NCBI RefSeq assembly: GCF_003027925.1
Contig: NZ_PYPS01000032.1
Coordinates: 1-64,000 of the forward strand
DNA length: 64,000 nucleotides
Direction: 5' to 3'
Source: Micromonospora sp. RP3T
GTDB lineage: Bacteria > Actinomycetota > Actinomycetes > Mycobacteriales > Micromonosporaceae
Shown here one piece after another: positions 1-9,887 of the stretch. Both the position numbers and the translations under genes were made by a program. Position 1 is the first letter of the stretch. Each line of letters opens with the position of its first letter. The notes under the pieces were generated by a model. That model was not told where the DNA came from and made no database searches. It saw only the letters and a list, made by a program, of their open reading frames with translations.

Positions 1-477
1 GCGCCGCCGCGCCGCCCCGGCCGACGCGGCGCGCTCGTCGGCGCGGCGGGCGCGGTACTGGTGGCGGTGACCGCCCTCGGCGCGCTGCTGGCCGCCGCCC
101 GGGAGGCGGACGCACCGGCCACCCGGATCGACTCCACCCGCCCGGCGGTCGCGCCGAGCAACTCGGTCGCGGACACCGCGGTCACCGAGGGGCCGTCGGC
201 CAACGACGACGACGACTACACCTACCGTCCGGTCGGCCCGAACGAGCGGCCCTCGGCCTCGGCCTCGGTGACGCCGAGCGCCTCGCCCAGCGCGTCGGCC
301 GAGCCGAGCCCGTCGCGCGTGCCGTCGACGGCGCCGACCGCGCCGAGCACCGCGCCGACCACCAGCGCGCCCCCGGTCGAGACCACCGCGCCGACCGAGA
401 CCACCACCACGACGACCGCCCCGGCCGGTGGCGACGGCGGCGGTGACGCGGGCGGTCAGCCGGTCGCCCGCCCCTGA
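1..477 (+). CDS. Membrane-anchored Ser/Thr/Pro-rich protein, C-terminal part
   Basis: The reading frame is open from the first base, so this is the 3' end of a gene that begins outside the window. The visible 158 residues start with a basic stretch (PRRPGRRG), then one hydrophobic helix of about 25 Ala/Val/Leu residues, then an Asp-rich patch and a long tail of Ser, Thr, Pro and Ala ending in Gly/Asp repeats. This is the layout of a single-pass protein with a disordered, probably extracytoplasmic, wall-spanning tail. The N-terminal domain, which would define its function, is not present; a kinase or anti-sigma factor would both fit. Confidence 0.7.
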   Translation, partial: APPRRPGRRGALVGAAGAVLVAVTALGALLAAAREADAPATRIDSTRPAVAPSNSVADTAVTEGPSANDDDDYTYRPVGPNERPSASASVTPSASPSASAEPSPSRVPSTAPTAPSTAPTTSAPPVETTAPTETTTTTTAPAGGDGGGDAGGQPVARP

Positions 478-489
478 TCCACCGCCGTT

Positions 490-532
490 CCGGCGAGCCG
501 GTCCCGCCGCTGACGGCCGACCGGCTCGCCGG
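490..532. terminator. Hairpin between convergent genes
   Basis: A perfect 14-bp inverted repeat (arms 490-503 and 519-532, loop 15 nt) fills the 63-bp gap between the convergent ends of the membrane-anchored protein and the ABC permease. There is no clear T-run, so it could serve both directions as a GC-rich terminator. Confidence 0.6.
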
Positions 533-540
533 GTGCCGGG

Positions 541-3026
541 TCAGTCCGCGCCGAGCGCCGCCACCACCGGCCGGGCCAGCGCGCGCCGCGCCGGCAGGAC
601 GGAGGCGAGCAGCGCGGCCAGCACCGCCACCGCGACGATCAGCCCGAGCCGCCCCCACGGCAGCACCACGGTGAAGTCGCCACCGACGCGGGCCACCACC
701 GCCATCGCGCCCGCCGCGACGGCGATGCCCAGGGCGATGCCGAGCACGGTGCCGACCAGCGCGGTGAGCACCGCCTCGACCGCGAGCGCCGCCCGCACCC
801 CGGCGCGGCTCAGGCCGACCGCGCGCAGCACGGCGGTCTCCCGGGTCCGCTCCACCACCGACAGGCTCAGCGTGTTGGCGACCCCCACCAGCGAGATGAC
901 CACCGCCAGGCCGAGCAGCACCGTGACGAAGCCCAGCACCAGGTCGACGGTGCCGGTGAGCATCCGCTTGTAGGCCGCCTGGTCCAGCACGTTGACCGTC
1001 GGGTAGCGGGTGACCACCGACTCGACGGCGGACCGGGCGACGTCCGGGCTCACCCCGTCCGCCGGGTCGACCTCGGCCAGGTAGCCGCGCTCGGCGGGGA
1101 ACAGGCGGCCGAAGTCGGCGTCCACCAGCTCCACCACGTGCCCCGTCGGCACCCGGGCGCCGGCCGACGCCGGCCGGTCGTCCGCCACCACGGCGGCGAC
1201 CCGGAACGGCCGGCCGGCGACGCTGACCGTCGCGCCGACCGTCCAGCCCCGGGCGGCGGCCAGCTCGCGGTGCACCAGCACCGAGCCCGGCCCGAACGCG
1301 CCCGGGTCGCCGGCGTCCACGGCGGACAGCGTCCGGCGGACCAGCGCCGGGTGCGCGGCCCGCACCTCGACGCCGTCGCTCACCCGGCTGCGCTGCTCGT
1401 GCACCACACCCAGCTCCGGCCGGGCGGCCAGCTCGTCGACGAGCCGGGCCGGCAGCTCCCCACCGATGCCGGTGACCAGGAAGTCCACCCCGACGCGAGC
1501 GTCCACCGCGCGTTCGATGCCGGCCTTGACGCTGCCGGCGCCGACCACGAACGACGAGACCAGCCCGATCCCGATCACCAGGGCCGTGGCGGTGGCCGCG
1601 ACCCGACGCGGGTTGCGTACCGCGTTCGCCACGGCCAGCGTCGCCGGGGCGCCGAACAGCGCGCCCAGCGGCGCGCCCAGCACCCGGACCAGCGCCGGCA
1701 CCAGGACCGGACCGAACGCCACGATGCCGCCGAAGGCCAGCAGTCCACCGGCCGCCACCAGCGGCACCTGCCCGGTGGTCCCGGCGCCGAGCAGCGCCGC
1801 GACACCGGCGGCGAGGACCAGCGCCCCGACCGCGAGGCGGACCCGACCGGCCGGGCGGGCCGGCCGGGTCGCCGCGTCGGTCAACGCGGCCACCGGCGCG
1901 ACCCGGGTGCCCTGCCAGGCCGGAAGCGCCGCGGCCAGCACGGTGAGCAGCACGCCCGACCCGAGCGAGAGCAGCACCGTACGGGCCGTCACGGTGATCC
2001 CGTCGGCCACCGGCGCGCCGGTGCCGCCCAGCAACGCGCCCAGCCCGGCGGAGAGCGCCGTGCCGGCCAGCACGCCGAGCACGGAGGCGAGCAGCCCGGT
2101 CAGCGCCGCCTCGGCCAGCGTGGCCCGGTAGATCTGCCCCCGGGTCGCGCCGACCAGCCGGAGCAACGCGGTGCGCCGGGAGCGTTGGGCGAGCACGATG
2201 GCGAAGGTGTTGGCGATCACGAAGCCGGCCACCACCACCGCCACCGCCGCGAACGTGCCCAGCAGCAGCTCGAACTGCCGCAGGTCGCGCACCGCGTCGG
2301 CGACCGCCGCGTCGAGCACCGCCGCGCGGTCCCGGACCGGCACGCCCGGCCCCACCACCGCCCGGACCCGGTCGGCCAGCGCCGCCGGGTCAACCCCGGG
2401 CCGGGCGGCCACCATGATCCGCCCGTATCCGCGCCCGTCGCCGACCGCGAGGGCGTCCGCGCCGGTCAGGCCGATGAACGGGCCGCCGACGTCGCGGTTG
2501 GTGCCGGCCACGTCGACGGCGCCGACAAGCGTGTACGGCCGGGCCGCGCCGCCCGCGCCGCCGACGGAGACCGGGGCGCCGAGCACGAACCGTTGCCGGG
2601 CGACGGTCCGCTCGTCGAGCACCAGCTCGCCCGCGCGTCGCGGCAGCCGCCCGGCGACCACGTCGTACGACTGGAGGGCCGGTTCGGTGGGGATCGCGGC
2701 GAGGACCGCGTACCCGAGCACGGGCCGGCCGTCCGCGCCGACCACGCCGGCGGTGCCGGTCAGCTCCCCCGCGGCGGCGGCCACCCCGTCGACCGCGCGG
2801 ACCCGGTCGACCAGGGCCGGTGACAGCGGCCGGGAGCCGGCGTACGCGGCCAGGTCGGTGTGCCTGTCGAACGCGCCGGCCCGCTCGTACGCGCCGGCCC
2901 GCATGCCGTCGGTGAGCATGAGCGTGCCGGCGACGAACGCGACGCCGAGCACGACGGCCAACGAGGAGAGCAGCAGGCGCAGGCCCTCGGCGCGGACCTG
3001 GCGCAGGGTCAGGCGCAGCATCCCGC

Positions 3027-3030
<4 letters not shown>
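541..3030 (-). CDS. FtsX-family ABC transporter permease
   Basis: An 829-residue permease of the MacB/LolC/FtsX superfamily, which exports lipids, peptides or drugs, or transmits force across the membrane. It has an N-terminal helix, a periplasmic-type domain, two blocks of three to four membrane helices (near residues 250-370 and the C-terminal 120 residues), and two FtsX domains, the second containing the usual GLSRAGVRAAL loop. The duplicated architecture is common in actinobacterial single-polypeptide permeases. The GTG start overlaps the stop of the ATPase gene by four bases (GTGA), indicating translational coupling. The adjacent two-component system points to regulation by envelope stress or antimicrobial compounds, which is an inference from context. 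Confidence 0.9.
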
Positions 3031-3791
<761 letters not shown>

Positions 3792-3938
3792 CGTGGTGCT
3801 CCTGTCGGACGCGGTCTGGTGACCCTTCCGACGCTATGGCCGGCACCCCGGCGGTGATCTCCACCGGCGCGCTCGACCCGCGTACGCCTCCGGTCGCGCG
3901 GCCCGGTCCCGCCGGTACGCCCCGAGGCGTACGCCGGG

Positions 3939-4604
3939 TCAACCGCCGGGCGTGACCAGCCCGCTCTCGTACGCCAGCACGACGGCCTGCACCCGGTCGC
4001 GGAGCTGGAGCTTGGCCAGGATGCGGCCCACGTGGGTCTTCACGGTCGCCTCCGCGACGTGCACCCGGGCGGCGATCTCGGCGTTGGACAGCCCTTGCGC
4101 CACGAGCAGCAGCACCTCCCGTTCCCGCTCGGTGAGCTGGGCCAGGCGCGGGTCCTCGGTCGGGGCCGCGCCGAGCTGCCCGGCGAACCGGTCGAGCAGC
4201 CGCCGGGTGATCGACGGCGCGACCACCGAGTCGCCCTCGGCGACCACCCGGATCGCGGCCAGCAGCTCCTCCGGGGGCACGTTCTTGAGCAGGAAGCCAC
4301 TCGCCCCGGCGCGCAGCGCGGCGAACGCGTCCGCCTCGGTGTCGAACGTGGTGAGCGCCAGCACGCGCGGCCGGCGCCCGGCCGACCGGGCGCAGATGCG
4401 TCGGGTCGCCTCCACCCCGTCCATGGTGGGCATGCGCAGGTCCATCACCACCACGTCGACCTCGACCCGGTCCAGCACCCGCAGCGCGTCCGCGCCGTCG
4501 ATGGCCTCGCCGACCACCGCCAGGTCCGGTTGCGAGTCGAGCACCATCCGGAAGCCGGCGCGCACCAGCGCCTGGTCGTCGACGATCATCACCCGCACGG
4601 TCAT
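3939..4604 (-). CDS. LuxR-family (NarL/LiaR-type) response regulator
   Basis: A 221-residue regulator with an N-terminal receiver domain (acidic pocket IVDD, phosphoacceptor Asp in VVMDLRMP, Lys in FLLKN) and a C-terminal LuxR-type helix-turn-helix (LTEREREVLLLVAQGLSNAE). The ATG at 4604 overlaps the stop of the histidine kinase gene by four bases, so the two are co-translated. Open reading frame continues upstream of this ATG but only as a shadow of the kinase gene. The ABC exporter genes immediately downstream are the likely regulatory target. Confidence 0.92.
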   Translation of the reverse strand: MTVRVMIVDDQALVRAGFRMVLDSQPDLAVVGEAIDGADALRVLDRVEVDVVVMDLRMPTMDGVEATRRICARSAGRRPRVLALTTFDTEADAFAALRAGASGFLLKNVPPEELLAAIRVVAEGDSVVAPSITRRLLDRFAGQLGAAPTEDPRLAQLTEREREVLLLVAQGLSNAEIAARVHVAEATVKTHVGRILAKLQLRDRVQAVVLAYESGLVTPGG

Positions 4605-5812
4605 GCCGCCGCGCTCCCTTCCTCGGTGCCGGTCGCCGCGGGCAGCGGCAGCCGGGCCTCCACCCGCCATCCGCCGGCCAGCGTGGGGCCGGCGGCGAGG
4701 CTGCCGTCGTACACCCCGACCCGTTCCCGCATGCCGACCAGGCCGTGCCCGCCGGACGGCGCCGGCCGGACCACCGGGCGACCGCGCCCGTCGTCGACGG
4801 CCCGGACCGCGACGGCGTCGGCGGCCCAGTCGAGCGTCAGCTCGACCGACGCGCCCACGCCGGCGTGCTTGAGCGCGTTGGTCAGGCTCTCCTGCACCAC
4901 CCGGTAGACGGTCAGCTCCAGGCCGGGCGGCAACGCCACCGGCGAGCCGGCGCCGCCGCAGTCGATCCGCAGCCCGGCGGCGCGGAACCGGTCGAGCAAC
5001 GCGGGCAGCTCGACCAGCGCGGGACGCCGGTGCGCCGGCTCGTCGGCCATCGCGGCCGGCTCCGGCCGGCTGGGTTCCCGGAGTACGCCGACCAGCCGCC
5101 GCATCTCCTCCAGCGCCTGCCGGCCGGTGTCCGCCACCACCTTGGCCGCCTCGCGGGCGGTCGCCGGGTCCCGGTCCAGCGTGAACCGCACGCCGTCCGC
5201 CTGCACGATCATGACGGCCATGCTGTGCGCGACCACGTCGTGCAGCTCGCGGGCGATCCGGGTGCGTTCCTCGGCCACCGCGGCCCGTGACTCGGCCTCC
5301 CGCTCGCGTTCGGCCGTCGCGGCGCGCTCCTCCAGGCTGAGCACGTAGAGCCGCCGGGTGCGGACGTTCAGCCCGACCAGCCAGACCGCGCCGGTGACCA
5401 GGCCGTAGTAGAGCGCGCCCGCCCACCAGGGCGACGGCCCGGGCCAGGAGAGCGCGGAGAGCAGCACGCCGATCGCGGCGCCGATCCCGGCCAGGATGCC
5501 GTCGCGGGACCGGTCGGCGTACTTGACCACGCTGTAGAGCGCGATCAGCACGCCGATGTCGTAGCCCAGCGGCCCCCAGCCGACGATCACCTGGGCCAGC
5601 GCGAGCGCGGCCACCACGACGGCGACCGCGGACGGGTGGGTGCGCCGGAAGAACAGGGCCGCCGCCATCGCCACGCCCACCGCGAACGCCGGCAGGCCGC
5701 CCTGCTCGGCCAGCAGACCGAGTACGGCGAACACGGCGACCAGCCCGGAGACGGCGGCGTCGAACGCGACGCCGCGCACCGGGCGGCCGAGGATCAGGCG
5801 GTCCACGGTCAC
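4601..5812 (-). CDS. Sensor histidine kinase, HisKA_3 (NarL/LiaS/DesK type)
   Basis: A membrane sensor kinase of about 403 aa. The first 150 residues carry five to six hydrophobic helices without a large extracytoplasmic loop, so it probably senses membrane or intramembrane signals. The dimerisation/phosphoacceptor motif is ARELHDVVAHSM (HisKA_3) and the ATPase domain has the N-box ESLTNALKHA and a G-box in GGHGLVGMRERV. I chose the GTG at 5812 (followed by T-V-D-R-L-I-L-G); a second GTG two codons later is equally possible, and the ribosome binding site is weak. It follows the DUF305 gene by 40 bp and may be co-transcribed with it. Confidence 0.88.
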   Translation of the reverse strand: MTVDRLILGRPVRGVAFDAAVSGLVAVFAVLGLLAEQGGLPAFAVGVAMAAALFFRRTHPSAVAVVVAALALAQVIVGWGPLGYDIGVLIALYSVVKYADRSRDGILAGIGAAIGVLLSALSWPGPSPWWAGALYYGLVTGAVWLVGLNVRTRRLYVLSLEERAATAEREREAESRAAVAEERTRIARELHDVVAHSMAVMIVQADGVRFTLDRDPATAREAAKVVADTGRQALEEMRRLVGVLREPSRPEPAAMADEPAHRRPALVELPALLDRFRAAGLRIDCGGAGSPVALPPGLELTVYRVVQESLTNALKHAGVGASVELTLDWAADAVAVRAVDDGRGRPVVRPAPSGGHGLVGMRERVGVYDGSLAAGPTLAGGWRVEARLPLPAATGTEEGSAAA

Positions 5813-5852
5813 CCAGCGTACGGGGCGGGCCGGGCGTGCCGCCGGGGCCCGG

Positions 5853-6542
5853 TCAGCGGGTGAGGAGGGCCCGCATGCGGGTGATCTCGGCGGACTGCTC
5901 GACGGCCACCGCGTTGGCGAACTCCTGCATGGCCTGGTCGGCACCGACCGTGAGCAGGTCGGTGGACATCACCACCGCGCCCTGGTGGTGGGCGGTCATC
6001 ATCTGCACGAAGAGGCGGTCGAACGCCGCGCCCCGGGCCGCGGCGAGCTGCCGCACCGCCTCGGCGGACTGCATCCCGCGCATGGTGGCGTGATCGTGCC
6101 CGGTGACCTCGGCAGGCAGGTCGCGGGTGCTGAGCCAGGCCCGCAGCACGCCGACCTCCGGCCCCTGGGCGGCCCGGATCCGGTCGGCGACGGCGCGGAT
6201 CCGGGGGTCGGCGGCCCGGTCGGGGGCGAGCGTCGCCATCTCCAGCGCCTGCTCGTGGTGCGGGATCATCATCCGGACGTACCAGACGTCGAGGCTGTTG
6301 AAGCGCGGCGCCGCGTTGCGGACCTGCCCGCCGTCGTGGGTGGCGGCCGGCTCCCCGGGGCGTCCCGGCACCAGCACCGGCGGCGCCGAGCCGGTCGGGG
6401 CCGGCGTGGTCGTGGCGGCCGGGCCGAGCCGGGCCGCCACCGGACGGGTGTCGCCACGCCCGGCCAGCGCCAGGCCACCGAGCACCAGGAGCGCCACCAG
6501 CGCTGTGACGGGAAGCCACACGCGTGCCTGCCGGCCGGTCAT
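5853..6542 (-). CDS. DUF305 secreted/membrane-anchored protein
   Basis: A 229-residue protein with an N-terminal membrane anchor or signal (VALLVLGGLALAG), a Pro/Thr-rich linker and a DUF305 four-helix domain. The diagnostic paired motifs are visible: MMIPHHEQALEM near residue 90 and MMTAHHQGAVVM near residue 185. DUF305 proteins have a ferritin-like fold, and the His/Met-rich motifs suggest metal (possibly copper) binding outside the membrane; the exact activity is not established. A strong RBS (GGAGGGAGG) precedes the ATG at 6542. It is divergent from the LVIVD-repeat gene, with a 29-bp palindrome between them, implying shared control. Confidence 0.9.
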   Translation of the reverse strand: MTGRQARVWLPVTALVALLVLGGLALAGRGDTRPVAARLGPAATTTPAPTGSAPPVLVPGRPGEPAATHDGGQVRNAAPRFNSLDVWYVRMMIPHHEQALEMATLAPDRAADPRIRAVADRIRAAQGPEVGVLRAWLSTRDLPAEVTGHDHATMRGMQSAEAVRQLAAARGAAFDRLFVQMMTAHHQGAVVMSTDLLTVGADQAMQEFANAVAVEQSAEITRMRALLTR

Positions 6543-6601
6543 ACGAGCCTCCCTCCGGTCGAGGTGACAGCGATCCTATCCAGAGCGGAAAGTTCCTCGA
6601 T

Positions 6602-6630
6602 GTGACCGGCATCACATTGATGACGGTCAC
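6602..6630. promoter_or_regulatory. Palindromic operator candidate in divergent promoter
   Basis: A 29-bp imperfect palindrome with 13-bp arms (GTGACCGGCATCA and TGATGACGGTCAC, one mismatch, 3-bp centre) lies in the 139-bp gap between the divergent DUF305 and LVIVD-repeat genes. Its central position suits a dimeric repressor controlling both promoters. No regulator gene is adjacent. Confidence 0.45.
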
Positions 6631-6681
6631 CGATCGGTAAGGTGTGGCGAATCATCATCCCCCTTTCGAAGGGTGTTGCCG

Positions 6682-8133
6682 ATGATCAACATCCGCATGT
6701 CCCGTACCCGGACCGTCAGCCTCATCGCCGCCGGCCTGCTGCTCGCCGGCGTGGTCGCCGCACCGCCGAGCAGCGCCCAGGAGGTGCCCCGCGCCCAGGC
6801 CGCGCCGACCACCGTGGACGCCACCGTCCCCGGGGTCGACGAGATCTCCGCCAGCCCCAACCTGCGACAGGTGGCCAACCTGCCGAAACAGGCCCCGTTC
6901 GACACCACGGCCGCCCTGGGCACCGACATCGCCTTCCAGGGCCGGTACGCGTTCGTCGGCAACTACGACGGCTTCGTCATCTACGACGTGTCGCGGCCGA
7001 GCCGGCCGTCGATCGTGGCGCAGGTGCTCTGCCCCGGCTCGCAGAACGACATCTCGGTCAGCGGCGACCTGCTGTTCCTGTCCACCGACTCGTCCCGCAG
7101 CGACGACTCGTGCGCCAGCACCGCCCAGCCCGCCTCCGTCAAGGAGTCCTGGGAGGGCATCAAGATCTTCGACATCCGCGACAAGCGCAACCCGCGCTAC
7201 ATCAAGTCGGTGGAGACCGCGTGCGGCTCGCACACCCACACGCTGGTGCCGGGCAAGAACCGGCGCGACGTCTACCTGTACGTCTCGTCGTACAGCCCGC
7301 GGGCCGAGTTCCCGGACTGCCAGCCGCCGCACGACTCCATCTCCATCGTCAAGGTGCCGGTGAAGAACCCCACCTCGGCCTCGGTGGTGGCCACGCCGAA
7401 CCTCTTCCCGGACGGCGGCTACCCGGGCATCCCGGGTGAGAAGTCCGCCACCACCGGATGTCACGACATCACCGCGTACCCGTCCAAGGACCTGGCCGCC
7501 GGCGCCTGCATGGGCGACGGCATCCTGCTGGACATCTCCGACCGGGAAGCGCCGCGGGTGATCGAACGGGTCACCGACACCGAGAACTTCGCGTTCTGGC
7601 ACTCGGCCACGTTCAACAACGCCGGCACCAAGGTCGTCTTCACCGACGAGCTGGGCGGCGGCGGCGCGGCCACCTGCAACGAGGTGGTCGGGCCGAACCG
7701 CGGCGCGGACGCCATCTACGACATCACCGGTCGCGGCGACGCCCGCAAGCTGGCGTTCCGCAGCTACTACAAGATCCCCCGCGTCAACGCGGACACCGAG
7801 AACTGCGTGGCGCACAACGGCTCGCTGATCCCGGTGCCCGGCCGCGACATCATGGTCCAGGCGTGGTATCAGGGCGGAATCTCGGTGTGGGACTTCACCG
7901 ACTCCCGCACGCCCACGGAGATCGCCTACTGGGAGCGCGGCCCGCTGGACGCCACCCAGCTGCGCACCGGCGGCTCCTGGTCGGCCTACTGGTACAACGG
8001 CCACATCTACTCCAGCGACATCCAGAAGGGACTGGACGTGCTGGAGCTGCGCGACCCGCGCACCTGGCTGGCGCAGTTCCTGCTGGTGCCCGAGTTGAAC
8101 GCGCAGACCCAGTCGGGTTACCTGAGCTGGTGA
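6682..8133 (+). CDS. Secreted LVIVD-repeat (beta-propeller-like) protein
   Basis: A 483-residue secreted protein: N-terminal signal peptide (basic start, AAGLLLAGVVAAP core, cleavage near SSAQE) followed by repeated blades with the pattern FVGNYDGFVIYDVS and similar 'hydrophobic-V-x-D' strands typical of LVIVD repeats. These are extracytoplasmic beta-propeller-like proteins of unknown activity that often sit beside DUF305 genes in actinobacteria. Several His/Cys residues (SHTHTLV, GCHDIT, CVAHNGS) could bind metal. The ATG at 6682 is preferred over a GTG nine bases upstream because GAAGGG lies eight bases before it. Confidence 0.85.
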   Translation: MINIRMSRTRTVSLIAAGLLLAGVVAAPPSSAQEVPRAQAAPTTVDATVPGVDEISASPNLRQVANLPKQAPFDTTAALGTDIAFQGRYAFVGNYDGFVIYDVSRPSRPSIVAQVLCPGSQNDISVSGDLLFLSTDSSRSDDSCASTAQPASVKESWEGIKIFDIRDKRNPRYIKSVETACGSHTHTLVPGKNRRDVYLYVSSYSPRAEFPDCQPPHDSISIVKVPVKNPTSASVVATPNLFPDGGYPGIPGEKSATTGCHDITAYPSKDLAAGACMGDGILLDISDREAPRVIERVTDTENFAFWHSATFNNAGTKVVFTDELGGGGAATCNEVVGPNRGADAIYDITGRGDARKLAFRSYYKIPRVNADTENCVAHNGSLIPVPGRDIMVQAWYQGGISVWDFTDSRTPTEIAYWERGPLDATQLRTGGSWSAYWYNGHIYSSDIQKGLDVLELRDPRTWLAQFLLVPELNAQTQSGYLSW

Positions 8134-8157
8134 CCCACCCCCACCCCGAACGCCGCC

Positions 8158-8211
8158 GTTTCACGGAAAGAGTGCCCATTCGCGAGCCGGAAGCCACTCT
8201 TTCCGTGAAAC
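8158..8211. repeat. 17-bp perfect inverted repeat
   Basis: Arms 8158-8174 and 8195-8211 (GTTTCACGGAAAGAGTG and its exact complement) enclose a 20-nt spacer. Unlike other hairpins in the window the stem is only moderately GC-rich, and no T-run follows. It lies between two same-strand genes, after the LVIVD gene. It may be a transcription attenuator, an operator, or one copy of a dispersed extragenic repeat. Confidence 0.8.
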
Positions 8212-8246
8212 AGCGCGCTCCAGGGGTGCGAGCGCGGCGGACCGCC

Positions 8247-8837
8247 GTGCCGACGGAGGCGCAGATCCGGGCGTTGCACGAGCGGCACGCGCCGACGGAG
8301 GCGGCGTTCCACCTCGTCTGGACGCACTGCCGCATCGTGTGCGAGGTGGCGGAACAACTGCTGGAGCGACACGGCGCGGGCCTGGACGTCGCCCTGGTGC
8401 GGGCCGGCAGCCTGCTGCACGACATCGGCGTCTACCGCCTGCACGACGCCGCCGGCCGGTCCGACCGGGCGAACTACGTCCGGCACGGCGTGCTGGGCCA
8501 CGCGCTGCTGCTTGAGGCGGGCCTGCCCGAGACGCTCGGCCGCTTCTGTTCCCGGCACACCGGGGTGGGCCTGACCCGCGAGGACGTGCTCCGGCAGCGG
8601 CTCCCGCTCCCGGTCGCGGACTGGAGCCCGGGCACCGACGAGGAGGTGCTGGTGATGTACGCGGACAAGTTCCACAGCAAGACGACGCCGCCGACGTTCG
8701 TCTCCGCCGCCTCGTACTCGGCGGCCGTGCGGCGCTTCGGCGCGGACAAGGTCGCCCGGTTCGCGGCGCTCGTCGAACGGTTCGGCGAGCCGGACCTGGA
8801 ACCGCTCGCCCGCCGCCACGGGCACCCGGTCGGCTAG
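8247..8837 (+). CDS. HD-domain phosphohydrolase
   Basis: A metal-dependent phosphohydrolase-like protein of about 196 aa. The HD motif appears as LLHDIGVY, with the upstream His of the family in VWTHCRIVCE and a further metal-site region in VLGHALLLEAGLPE and CSRHTGVGL. Similar small HD proteins are annotated as nucleotide phosphohydrolases; the substrate is unknown here. The start is uncertain: GTG at 8247 gives a beginning (V-P-T-E-A-Q-I-R) typical of the family, while GTG codons at 8226 and 8172 are alternatives. The TAG stop is shared base-for-base with the convergent lipoprotein gene (CTAG, 8834-8837). Confidence 0.8.
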   Translation: MPTEAQIRALHERHAPTEAAFHLVWTHCRIVCEVAEQLLERHGAGLDVALVRAGSLLHDIGVYRLHDAAGRSDRANYVRHGVLGHALLLEAGLPETLGRFCSRHTGVGLTREDVLRQRLPLPVADWSPGTDEEVLVMYADKFHSKTTPPTFVSAASYSAAVRRFGADKVARFAALVERFGEPDLEPLARRHGHPVG

Positions 8838-9826
8838 CCCATCGGCAACCGGTAGTCGCGGGCACCGCCGCCGGCGGTCACCAGCCGTACCTCGCCGCTG
8901 CGCAGCCCGTACGTCACCGACCAGCGGGTGTGCGACTGGCGGACCGCGTCGAGCAGGCGCAGCGCGCCGGCGGCGTCGACCGTCCCGCCGGCCCGGTCCA
9001 GCTCCCGGGCCAGCACGCCGTACCGGTGGTCCTGGCGCAGCTCCCGGTCCGGCACGCCGACGGCGGGCACGTTGGTCAGCGCCTGCCAAGGGCCCCGACG
9101 CTTGTCGACGCGCAGTCTCCCGTCGACGAACTCCACCACGGCGGACGCCCCGGTGGCGTCCGCGAGCAGGTAGTGCAGCGGCGGGCCGCCGTCGAAGTCC
9201 AGGTTGTACCGCTCGAACACGGCCACCGCCTCGTCCACCGTGGCCGCCGCGTCGAGCACCAGGCGCAGGATGCGCACCGAGCCGACGGTGGGCCGCCCGG
9301 CCACCGGTTCGGCCCGCGCGCCGTCGTCGGCGGCGAGCCCCACGGCGAGACCGCGCTCGTTCATCCCGTCGAACGGCAGCAGCGGCGCGTCGAGCAGCCG
9401 CCGGTCACCGGCCGGGTCGGCGGGGACCCCCAGGTAGGAGATGTCCACCAGCGAGATCGAGGCGTACCCGTCGGGCGGGTCGGTGCGCAGCACCAGCGCC
9501 GGGTTCGGCTGCCAGTCGAAGTTGCGGGCGAACAGCGGCCGGTCCCGGTCGGCGAGCGCGGCGAACAGCGAGCAGCCGAACGGGCTCGGCGGCGTGCTGT
9601 CGGCCACCCCGGCGGTCGGGTCGTAGTCGCCGACGTAGGTCATCTCGTACAGCGGCAGGTCGTCGACCTTGCGCAGGCTGGCCAGCGTGCGCTCGGCCTG
9701 GCCCGGGTCCTGCCGGGACGCGGTCGGCGTGCCGACGCCGGTCGGGCCGGCCGACGGGCGGCTCCCCCCGCAGCCGGTGCCGAGCAGCAGCAGTGCGAGA
9801 CCGGTGGCGACGAGAGTCCTCCGCAT
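8834..9826 (-). CDS. Lipoprotein, linear amide C-N hydrolase (Ntn-hydrolase, C45/choloylglycine-hydrolase-like)
   Basis: A 330-residue lipoprotein: the signal LLLLGTGC places the acylated Cys at residue 19. The mature part resembles penicillin V acylase / C45-type Ntn hydrolases: a probable nucleophile Cys85 in FGCSLFAA, followed by the conserved R-N-F-D-W (101-105) of the active site, then LPFDGMNERGLAVGL. Family members hydrolyse linear amides such as bile-salt conjugates, penicillins or acyl-homoserine lactones; the substrate here is unknown. In this family autocleavage often exposes the Cys, which would release residues 20-84 if it occurs. A TAGCGT box seven bases before the ATG suggests a leaderless transcript. 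Confidence 0.8.
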   Translation of the reverse strand: MRRTLVATGLALLLLGTGCGGSRPSAGPTGVGTPTASRQDPGQAERTLASLRKVDDLPLYEMTYVGDYDPTAGVADSTPPSPFGCSLFAALADRDRPLFARNFDWQPNPALVLRTDPPDGYASISLVDISYLGVPADPAGDRRLLDAPLLPFDGMNERGLAVGLAADDGARAEPVAGRPTVGSVRILRLVLDAAATVDEAVAVFERYNLDFDGGPPLHYLLADATGASAVVEFVDGRLRVDKRRGPWQALTNVPAVGVPDRELRQDHRYGVLARELDRAGGTVDAAGALRLLDAVRQSHTRWSVTYGLRSGEVRLVTAGGGARDYRLPMG

Positions 9827-9887
9827 GCCCGCGACGCTAGAAGAGACGACGCACGATGTCCATCGAGGAACCGGCGCGAACCGATGG

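Noticed and set aside
1138..2823. Plus-strand open frame of about 560 codons opposite the FtsX permease
   Set aside because: Low-complexity Arg/Gly/His translation, no RBS, antisense to a permease with clear domains.
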